A stretch of DNA of 64,000 nucleotides from Mermis nigrescens (taxonomy: Eukaryota > Nematoda > Enoplea > Mermithida > Mermithidae): contig JAVLUZ010000154.1 of NCBI GenBank assembly GCA_036768485.1, positions 28,369,449-28,433,448 on the forward strand. Reading direction: 5' to 3'. Shown piece by piece: positions 1 to 8,963 of the stretch. The notes beneath the pieces are model-generated. The model did not search any database, was not told the DNA's origin, and was given only the letters and a program-made list of their open reading frames with translations. Numbering within the stretch: position 1 is the first letter of the stretch; each line of letters opens with the position of its first letter. The position numbers and the translations under genes are program-made.

Positions 1-219
1 TAGTTAGAGGAGGACTGATCGTAAAAAATAGTTAATTTACAAATTGGCGCTAAAACGTAAAACGTATATGTAATGTGTCCAAAAATAGACGTGGAGTAGA
101 TCCCAAAAAATAAAAACTTCAAAATCCGGTAGATCCGCAAAAAAATAAATTTTAAACTGTTTTTTTTCGTCATTTTGCACATCAGACCACTAGAATCTAA
201 TTGCTCTCATAGTGCATAA

Positions 220-392
220 TTGGGTAGCAACCAAATTCTGGGAAGGGGTCTGGGTGGTATAAAACCGGCTAAAATCACAAAAACACATACCAAAAATTCA
301 ATTCTGGATTCTATCGATTTTGGGGTCTACCGGATTCTCGGGGGGAGATAGGGGTTCTAGACCCCTTAACTCCCCCTCGACGCCCAAGTATG
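220..392 (+). repeat. Family D MITE copy
   Basis: This is a short G/C-run-rich element, starting near AGCAACCAAATTCTGGG and ending near CGCCCAAGTATG. Similar copies lie at about 21338-21480, 27396-27512 and 40548-40700, with reversed copies at about 8009-8168 and 39026-39172. Ends are approximate. No coding capacity is seen. Confidence 0.65.
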
Positions 393-522
393 CTCTCCTA
401 TGGTTATATCCCGCGAGATCTTTCTCAACTGGGATAAAATTTAAAAAATTAATTTATTGAGTAAAAGAGAGTTAAAAAATTTTTAAAAACCTGTAAAACT
501 GCGAAAAAAGTAAAATACTCAC

Positions 523-695
523 GTCAATAAGGTCGTTGAATATCACTGAGATTAACTTAATTTTGACTAAATCATTGCCGAGTGGTGGAGCCGATGATAA
601 AGTATCGCGATAGCCCGTTTTATTGTACACCCTATCGCCAAAATAATAGTATAGGCAGTCTGATATCAATTTTAACTGCACGCTACTCCGTCTAT
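523..695 (-). CDS. Exon 2 of the secreted protein
   Basis: It is 173 nt: 2 nt completing codon 44, then 57 codons, ending in phase 0. It is bounded by a T-rich ...TTTTTGCAG acceptor and a GTGAGT donor, both near consensus. The peptide begins Arg-Arg-Ser-Ser and includes the motif Asp-Cys-Leu-Tyr-Tyr-Tyr-Phe. Confidence 0.6.
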
Positions 696-1540
696 CTGCA
701 AAAATAATCGAAAACTTTTTGTATTTATGCATGAAATGAATAATAATAAATAAAAATATTAATTAATAAATTAAACAAGTACTAACAAGAATCAATGAAA
801 CCTTTTTAAAGTCATTAGAGCTAGAAAATCGTGAATTTTATGGAAAAATTTGCATACCTTCGAATTTTACCTAATTCTGGATGAATGACATGATTTTTGT
901 AACAGTTCTTATAACGTTAAATTGTCAGATGATAATTCTGAGTAAAAGTGAAGAATGACATTTCGACTTTTTCATCCATATTTTAAATTTGAAATCATTT
1001 CAATTTCGAATTTTTATTTGTTTTATATTTTTATTTAATTTTTAGCCATGATTTTTTAAAAATTAATTCTAATAAAGATTGGAAAATTTTAGTCAATATA
1101 AATTTTTTAGTAATTTGAGAATTTACGAAAGTTTACGTCAAAAGGTAAGCCACACACAGAATATAGGGGATCAGGAAATCTATTTCCCTTCCGAAACCAA
1201 CAAAACTCAAAATCAAACTAAGCCCGAGAATTGATTTTCAAAATTTTTCGCGACTTTTTAGTGACAATGAATAGATTTTGACTAAACTTCTAATAATAAG
1301 TTTTAATAATTTATTTATTGAAAATATTAATAAATTTATTAAAATTTTACCTAAAAAAGTTTTGACCTTCCCCGGAATTTAGACGCTGCCCATTCTAGAA
1401 AGCAACTCACTCGCCGGTTTGTTTTTGAGCAGCGTACAATTCTTATTGAATTTCAGCACTTCTCGCTCATAATGCGGATAAGCCCGAGAAACGTTTAAAA
1501 CGGCGAATAATAACGCAGCAAAGAATAGAAATTTATCCAT
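523..1540 (-). CDS. Unrecognised secreted protein, 5' two exons (partial, continues beyond left edge)
   Basis: Two exons join in phase: 1411-1540 (ATG at 1540; 43 codons plus 1 nt, donor A|GTGAGT) and 523-695 (acceptor TTTTTGCAG, 2 nt plus 57 codons, donor GAC|GTGAGT). The joined product in the window is 101 residues. Residues 1-20 form a clear signal peptide: M-D-K, then a Phe/Leu/Ala/Val core, ending near S-R-A before Tyr-Pro-His. The mature part has Cys35 and Cys57, a Tyr-Tyr-Tyr-Phe stretch near residues 59-62, and a hydrophobic stretch near the end of exon 2. The two strong splice donors, the T-rich acceptor and the matching phases support a real gene. Further exons must lie left of position 1. 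I do not recognise the family. A phase-1 intron shortly after the signal peptide is common in small secreted proteins. A diverged MITE starts about 15 bp inside intron 1. No expression evidence is available, so the model is moderate confidence. Confidence 0.6.
1150..1396 (+). repeat. Diverged family A/D MITE in intron 1 of the secreted-protein gene
   Basis: It shows the family order: a GAAACC..AAA stretch, a TTGATTTTCAAAATTTTTCGCGA core, a TGACAATGAATAGATTTTG segment, and an end resembling AATTT..GCTGCCCA. Divergence is high, so it is an old copy. The right end lies about 15 bp inside the intron. Confidence 0.45.
1411..1540 (-). CDS. Exon 1 of the secreted protein (signal peptide)
   Basis: It encodes the start Met, the hydrophobic signal peptide and the first 23 mature residues including Cys35. 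The exon ends with one base of codon 44 at a GTGAGT donor. Read-through past the donor gives only a short tail that runs into repeat sequence and a stop, which supports the donor. Confidence 0.6.
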
Positions 1541-4029
1541 GATTATTAGGAAACGATCAAAACGAAATCATACGCTTTTTTGGAAAAAATAGCCAAGTAA
1601 TGAATGCAATATTGGGCGGTCATCGAGTGCTCCGTTTCGTTTTCTACTTTGTTAGTTGCTATTTTGGGCTCATTTACGGTCGAACGACGCGATTTTGCGC
1701 ACCGGAATATAAGAAAAGTTTTCGTCAATTCCCACCAAAAAGTCCGGCCCTCAGAGCCTAAAATTAATTCGATTCTAACGGTTCAATAAACTTGTTTTTC
1801 AGTTCTGCTCGGCCCCAGCTTTATTCGAAAGGTTGTGCGTTTTCAATATCATATTTAGGATAATACGAGCATTTTCAGCGTTTATAAATTACGTATACAC
1901 TTAAGAATAATCTATTGGTATTGTTCTATGTATTACATGTACGTATATTGAAATGAGGTGACTTGACTGTATAGTGATCCTACAAAATCATAGGTAGCGC
2001 GTCAGCTCGTATTCATAATATACTTGGGTACCCCTAACTTATGCTTAGTCCCCCCTACAGCAACACTCGGTTTTTTAAAAGATAGATAATAAAGAAATTT
2101 GATGTAGCTATTTTTTTTATTTTTTTACATTTTTACCCGGTGTGTTGAAAGCATGTAAAGTTTTACTGTGAACGTTATAACATATTGTTTTTAAATTTTG
2201 GTCAGCGACACGACTTATGAAACTCAGTTTAGCATTCTGTGTCACCTGGTTTTTAAATGTAGACAATCCTTTAAACTAGATCGCACTTCTTAATTTCTTG
2301 AAAAAAGACTTATTTCTAGAGTTACCGTGTAAATAGTGTAAAGAACCCAAGGATGAAAAACACCTTTTGTCCCGTTTTTTGTCTGCCAACAACTCCGGAT
2401 ATTAGTCCCAGCTCAAGAAATTTATTTCAACAGAAATGTACTACGACTCATTGGCTACCTTTGGCTCTGCAAACTTTTTTGTACTCAATACGGAGTTAAA
2501 TCTAACGATCCAAACTTGACACTCTAGTCCATGGTGTAAAAAACAGGTTTTGTCTGAGATTTCTCCGCCAACTTCTCCGGTTATTAGTCGGGACAAATAA
2601 AATGAAATAAAAACAAAGTTCGTTCTAAGGACTACACGTTTGCAGCAAACTGCGTTAAAAAACTCAGTATTGAGTTACATATGAAGGTGTAAAGTACGAA
2701 ATCAGGGGTGTATGATTGGGCGGAAAAACACGTTTTCTTCCATTTTTTGATTGGTCAATATCTCAAATATTTTGCAATACCGAAATTTTCCACACACAAA
2801 CATACTACGATTTAAAGGCTATGTACTGGCTCAAAAGAAATTCATTTACACTCAGTGGGGAGTTAGGTTCGGATTTTCAAAGTTTACAATGCGATGGATA
2901 GTGGGAAATACGTTTTTCCCCTTTTTCTCTGCAGTTTCTCCGTTTAGAAGTCGGGATATGTCGAATAGAATAAAAATTAATTAATTTCTAAGGGGTTCAC
3001 GTCACAGCTAATTGTGTTTATTTACATCAATATTAAGCCTTTTCAGGAGGTGTGAAGTCTAAAATCAGGAGTGTTGAACGCGTTTCTGTCTTGTTTTTTT
3101 TCAGCCAATTTCTCCCGGGATGAGTCTGAACATGATCACAAGTCTATTAATGTACAGGGGTCAAACGTCGTACGTCAGTTAGGCGCGTTTATTTACACTC
3201 AACAGCGGTGTAAAGTGCTTTACATCTAAAATTTATTTCTCTGCAGGCCATTGTGAAGACTTAATTTTTTCATAAACGTTGATCGTAATATTAGTGTAAT
3301 ACCAGAATTACGAATCCGACTAAAATCTTCTTCAACTCGGTGGTTGTGTAAAGTTTACACTGCAAATTAACTTTAGTTCTAGAGCCTTGCCGATGATTAA
3401 TTTTTTTAGAATGTTCTACGTAACGTCAGAATTACGAATATAACTGCTAGGTTTATCTACAACCAGTAGTTGTGTGCAAGTTTGCACTATTCATTTATTG
3501 TTAATCTTTGAAGTTTGAACTACAAATTAATTTTACTTCCAGAGCGTTGCGTAAGGTGAATGTGTTTCAAAATATGTTCCGTAAGGTCAGGATTACAAAT
3601 CTGATTCTTTACACCCAGTAGTTTATATAGTTTACACTAAAAATTAACTTAAGTTTCAGAGCGTTGCAGAAGCTTAATTTTTTTAAATGTTCATGTAACG
3701 TCAGGATTACAAATCAGGGCGCAGGTGTTTTTTACACCCATAGTTGCGTAAAGTTTATGCTGAAAAGCTTTGATCTGTTTAAATAAGAACAGGCTGTCTT
3801 GCTTAAAAACGATAAAGCTAATGTTCAGAACAATATTGTTTTCTGCGTTCGTTTACTGCTTTCATCAGTGTGGCATGTTACCGTAAGAAAAATGCTCCGA
3901 TGGAACAAGAAAGACGTATATAGTCAGTATTGTGGATTATTGAGGATGTAAAAGGAGGGGACATGGAAAAAGCTCGTATGTACATATATGCCTAAGGTCG
4001 CAAAACCTGTTAAAAATCAGACTCCTTAA

Positions 4030-4907
4030 TAGTGTTGTAAAAGATATCTTTATATTTTTCTTTTTAGTAAGATAAAGATAAAGATAAAGATATCTTTATC
4101 TTTATCTTGACGATTTCTTCATTTTATCTCTATCTTTATATCTATCCTTTGGAAAAATCACAGGCCATATTTATCTTTATCTTTATCTTTTTGATAGGAA
4201 TTTATCTTGCTAAAAAAGTTAAAGTATGTACATAAGTTAACAAGTAATCCAAAATGCAGGTTTGACGTGAAATACATTTAGACGCATTCAAGTTTCACTG
4301 TAGTACAAGAAAAGAAAATAAAACGATTGTTTAAGGCCTATGGCGTGCGGCCCAAACTAATGCCTGTATATCGACCTAAATAAGCGGGAGTGATACCGAT
4401 CTAAGCTGGAGTACTAGCACCCGCCTTTATATAAGTCTAAGCCAGGAAAAATAGAAAAGTTTGAAAAAAATTTATAACTGTTGCGACTATACTTTGTGCA
4501 GGCGCACAGAGCAGGGATTTGATGCTTGTGAAGAGAAAGAAGTGACTTGCTGTCAGTCAGTAGTAGTAGTACGTGGGTCAGTCAGATGCTACGGGTAAAC
4601 TCCCAAACCAACATTTTTGACCTCAGGTGTAAAAGTTAGGGCATTCAGTTGGCTGCTTTGCATCACCCACTCTCGTTTATTGTACTTCACATACATCATT
4701 CTCCTAGGTCCAGGCGACCATATTTACACTTTATCTTTATCTTTATCTTTATCTTTTTGGTTGCATTATCTTGCAAATTATCTTTATCTTTGTCTTTCTC
4801 AATTTTTCATCTTTATCTTTATCTTTATCTTTATCTTCTAGATTTTGAAATTTCAACTTTAACTCTATCTTTTATCTTGCAAAAAATTCTTATCTTTTAC
4901 AACACTA
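4030..4907 (+). mobile_element. Non-autonomous hAT-like element with ATAAAG arrays, copy 1
   Basis: The ends are TAGTGTTGTAAAAGATA and its reverse complement. Flanks CTCCTTAA and CTCTCTAA match at 6 of 8 bases. Near both ends lie arrays of GATAAA/TTTATC hexamers. The middle segment is the reverse complement of the middle of 56860-57770, so the two are copies of one family in opposite orientation. The paralogous site near 30540 lacks the element. No transposase is encoded. Confidence 0.8.
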
Positions 4908-4998
4908 CTCTCTAAGCAACGCGAATAGTTGAAGTATATTCTGCAGCCTCTGATGACGTGTAACCTTCTTTAAATAATTATCAATGCTCACATACGAG

Positions 4999-5265
4999 CA
5001 CACATGGGCGTGGGGGGATCTGGGGGGGTCTGGACCCCCCAGAAACCAAAAGACCCCCCCCCCCAGAAATCAAAAAGACCCCCCAGAAATCGATTTTTGA
5101 AAATTTTTTTCGTTTTTTTCGCAATTTTTTGATGCCAATGGATAGTGCTTGATGAGAAACGTCAAAAAATGGTGTTTTTATCGCCATATCACCATTTTTA
5201 AGGCCATTTTTGGACCTTCAAAAAAATCTTGGACCCCCCCAGAATTTTCTTGCTGCCCACGTATG
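4999..5265 (+). mobile_element. Family A MITE, TSD CATACGAG
   Basis: It begins CACACATGGGCG and ends GCTGCCCACGTATG. The perfect 8-bp TSD CATACGAG is at 4991-4998 and 5266-5273. The internal order typical of family A is present: CCCCC-AGAAA blocks, a TGATGCCAATGGATAGTGCT segment, a GAGAAACGTC segment, and a CCATTTTTAAGGCC segment. The duplicate region at about 30620 lacks it. Confidence 0.85.
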
Positions 5266-5575
5266 CATACGAGTGTGTAAACAGAATCTAAAATATATAT
5301 TTTCTGTAAATTGCTTGCAAGATGCAACGCTGACTTGCTTCGTCTCGAGATTGATAGAAAAATAAGTGCAAATGCATTTAAAGGCGTTTTGTTTTGTTCA
5401 TACGAGCATTAAGCAAATCTAGCGCCATTTGGTAAGTGCAAACGATCGTTGCGGGCATGCAAGTGTACCTACAAGTAGTCTGTTTCACGTAAGCTTACGC
5501 GTTTCCTACTGCTTTAAACCAACAATTTCTTTGATTGTCTTGAATGCATCGAAGTGTGCTATTTCAACACACACC

Positions 5576-8000
5576 TCATTTTTATATTGTTTAAACCCCA
5601 GAGTCTCTGCATTGCGTCACATTATTGAATACTTTAAGGAAAAATTATGCCTAAATTTATTTTGATGTTCGGGCCAAATTTTGCGATTTAATAATATTCT
5701 TACATGTGATTGAATTTATCAATTTATATTTATTTTTTTCTTCGTTAATTATTCTTACATTGGTTACTCGGAATTATCCTTTTTTATTGTTCTCTGCTGC
5801 AATCTGGCGTTCAAAATCTACTCGCTGTGTTTTCTAGATTTATTTATAATTTTAGTGCTTAAAATTGCATTTCGGCGATTTAATCTGTTAGAGTCTTTAG
5901 ATCTTTTCAGCTTAGTTTTATTCAACGTTTTGAATATCAGCAGTTTGCTCAAATTTTGCACTTTTTCTGACTTCATCCTATTATGCTATAATATTAAGTC
6001 AGCGCATATGAAAATTTAATTTTTTTCAAGTAAAATATGGCATTACGTACATCATGTACAAAAGATCACAGAAAAAATCGCACGAACCACTAGCATGGCG
6101 AACGCACTTATGTATAACATACAGATATACAGACATATATATTGCATATAATAATTTACACCTGTCATACTGTAGATTATACATTATTGTACGTCCTCCC
6201 TAAAAACACCTACATATAAATATGTACAAAATAAGACCGATCAATGCTAGATTCGGAATAAAAGAGGTTTATGCTAAAAAAGAATCACAGACGAAAAAAT
6301 GTAATTATCACGAAGCAGGCGAAATGGGCATTTCGATCCTATGTAAGGGGGTCCTCATTTGGTCCATAAGTCAAAAATTTTTGAATTTCCTTAGAATGCA
6401 CCAGAACTCCGAGATACGGTTTAATGTTGATAATAAATTTACTTTTTCCAAATATTCCGTATATTAAATTATTTAGCGAAATCGTTAGAACAAATCATAA
6501 GAGGATATGTACGTTGGAGGTTCAATTGTCTAGACTCTTCCAGAATAAAAAATGAGAACTTTTCAAAGGAAAATGAGGCAAACTAAAGGTTAAAATATAA
6601 TAGAGAAGATCCAAAATTTCCTTTAATTTTGCTTAAAACTGAACAAACATGGTGTAATATTATCTTAGCATTTGAAACTGTTTTTGAGGTTATTTTGACC
6701 CAAAAGCTTTCCACCTGACCCGCCAGACTGGCTGACTCCCTCCGTGCAGATGGACCATGTTGGGCAGCTATGGACCCAAGCCAAGCGAATTTGTCTTTCA
6801 GCCTGAATTGGGTATCATCGGGAGATAAAAACCGAAATTTGTGTTTATCGAGCCACATAGATGAACTACATATAGACCGCATAAACGCTGGAACAAAACG
6901 AAACTAAACTCATTCACGACTAGCTGATAATTCTGAAGTTCGATTTTTGATTCAAATTTATGTCTTTTCCTCCAAAAAAAATCCCCACCTCCAAGTTTTT
7001 TTACATGCATCTACAATCTCGAGGAAAAGCTGCGAAATGCCTTACTTTTAAGCTTTATCGATTGCTGAGGGTCATACGAAAATAAAATTCTCAGCGCATG
7101 TTTATGCCGAACAAGAGCGCATCATAGTAAAAATGAGTTGAAGATTTTGCCGTTTTCTCTAAAAATTTTCAATTTTAAGTTGTACCATACTTTACCAATT
7201 TATTATATTTATTTAACCAAATTTAAGTTTTCAGTTCTATCATATTTTTCAAAATAGCTTGTTTTGAATATTGATTTTAGGCTAGTTGAAAAAACAGCTC
7301 TTGTTTGACACTATTGGACGCTACGGAATGAAGCGTAAAAATAAAAAATCTAAAAAATCATATCATAAAACAAACTAAAATACGACACGCAATCGTTGGT
7401 AGACAAGAAATCTAATTTACATATGTATATTACACGAAAGACATTTGGGCAAAATATATGCGACAAATAGGTTTACAACAATGACGCGATGATTTGTGAA
7501 TTCGTGAATAAAATTCAAAATAATGTTAAACCCAACAAAGGGAAAAATTGAAAGGTATAAAAAGGCAAATTTCGGCGGTAAAAAAAATCGGAATTAAAAA
7601 ACAAACGAAAACTGCTACGTGAATTTTCGATAACACTCAGACGAATATATTTAATTATTTAAGCAATAAAGTAAAGCCTTTACGTGAAGGTTAGTTATTT
7701 AAACAGCTGGCTTATTTTTTCAAATTCATACATTGTTTTCTTCCTTCTTCTCTAAAATACGCAATTTCTTTTAAACCGGTTCAAAATAACTTTCCACTTC
7801 TTTGCCTAAAAATATTAAAAGATAAGCTATTTTCAATATTTACGTATTTACACGGAGGCTTTATTTACACCACTTCTTCGCCCCCTCTACCTCTTTGTTC
7901 GGTCGCCTTTTGATTCAGTATTCATTTATTCATTACAAGCAAATAATTATTAATTTATAATTTAATTGAAAAGGGTGCCGCCTGATCAGATTAAATGATT
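5576..8000. other. No gene seen; AT-rich low-complexity DNA
   Basis: Open frames are short and show no coding character, signal peptide or paired splice sites. No tandem array or transposon end was recognised. Confidence 0.5.
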
Positions 8001-8008
8001 TGGGGCAA

Positions 8009-8168
8009 CACATGGGCGTAGGGGGTGGGGGTCTGAACCCCCACCTCTTCCCGAGAATCCGAGAAATACCCAAAAATTAATAAAACACAAAATTAAATTT
8101 TTGGTGCTATTTTTAGTAATTTAGTTTCATGGAACCTTTGAGAATCTGGTTGCTGCCCATCTACGTTT
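8009..8168 (-). repeat. Family D MITE copy, reversed
   Basis: It starts CACATGGGCGTAGGGGG and ends GGTTGCTGCCCATCTACG, the reverse order of the copy at 220-392. Boundaries are approximate and no TSD was established. Confidence 0.55.
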
Positions 8169-8656
8169 CAGTGCTGTTGATCAATATTGCTCTTAGATAG
8201 GTCCTTTGAACCTAAACGGCCTCAAAGTTGGCATAAATGCTAATAAAGATGGAAAGATCTTAATTCGCATCTTGTAGTTAATTCCAAGCAATTCTGCAGG
8301 AAAGTTATGATTTTTATCGATTATTTGATATTCTTTCGCTCTATTTTTTCCAATGTTTCCCACTTTTCCCATTTTCCATTATTCTGTTTTTCTTTCTTTC
8401 TATTTTTCTATTTTTTCGATTTTTCGATTTTGTTAACTTTCTATTTTTCTGCCCATCTTAGTTCCTCTATTCCAAACCCACTAAACGCCCTTTTCACAGG
8501 CATGCCTTTTCATGGCCATGCGTGGACTCCGAAATCTGTGGAATTTAACCTCAGATCAGATAATGTCATGTCGCTAAGCTTAATCAAAAACATCAGTTTT
8601 TGCCGCATTTTTGGCTATTTCTAGAGCATAAAAAAATTTCGTACATCGGCAGAATT

Positions 8657-8662
8657 TTTAAT
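8657..8662 (-). promoter_or_regulatory. Possible polyadenylation signal ATTAAA for the insulin-like gene
   Basis: ATTAAA reads on the minus strand about 55 nt after the stop codon at 8716. It is a common variant hexamer, but the surroundings are AT-rich, so chance occurrence is possible. Confidence 0.35.
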
Positions 8663-8715
8663 TATGCCCGCGCGCGGATGACGCGAAATTTTTGGCAAAA
8701 CCCCGGTCGCCAAAA

Positions 8716-8963
8716 TCAATTTGGATCGCAACAATAGCTCTTCAATTCTTTCCAGGTGCAGTGACTCAGGCAACAACGCGTCGCAATGCCGTCGTCCGCC
8801 ACCGACGCCAACGCCGGACTCTCGACGACGTATTCGGACGACGATGCGTTGTCGTCAATGGCGGCGGCGGCGTCGCCGGCGTCGGGCGCGCCTTCGTTAA
8901 GTTGCTGCGACCCCGGCCGCAACGCTTTTGGGTGACGATTATTCGACGACGATCTTTTGACTT
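8716..8963 (-). CDS. Insulin-like gene exon 2 (C peptide and A chain)
   Basis: The acceptor AAAAATTTAG gives AA completing Glu97, then Val-Lys-Arg. A second AG three bases later (exon start 8960) is also in frame. The A chain reads Cys-Cys-Leu-Ser-His-Cys with Tyr-Cys-Cys-Asp-Pro-Asn before TGA. The C-peptide coding stretch is GC-rich compared with its surroundings. Confidence 0.92.

Larger units (their letters stand above)
2018..5575 (+). repeat. Dispersed duplication R1, copy 1 (interrupted by two transposons)
   Basis: It is colinear with 28403-30885, from the shared AATATACTTGGGTACCCC start to the shared CTGCTTTAAACCAACAAT and TGTCTTGAATGC tracts near the end. Both copies are rich in GTGTAAAGTTTACACT-like motifs spaced along the unit. 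Copy 1 carries two extra insertions (4030-4907 and 4999-5265) that copy 2 lacks. No long open reading frame is present. A fragment related to the middle of the unit lies near 62290-62350. The family is unidentified. Confidence 0.75.

Noticed and set aside
4617..4915. Frames rich in Ile, Phe, Leu and Tyr
   Set aside because: They are translations of TTTATC arrays in the ATAAAG-rich element; the same applies to 56833-57248.
6583..7010. Overlapping minus-strand frames of 70-99 codons
   Set aside because: No start context, splice pairing, signal peptide or recognisable motif was found.
8307..8624. 105-codon plus-strand frame rich in Phe and Ser
   Set aside because: It is a translation of T-rich low-complexity DNA.
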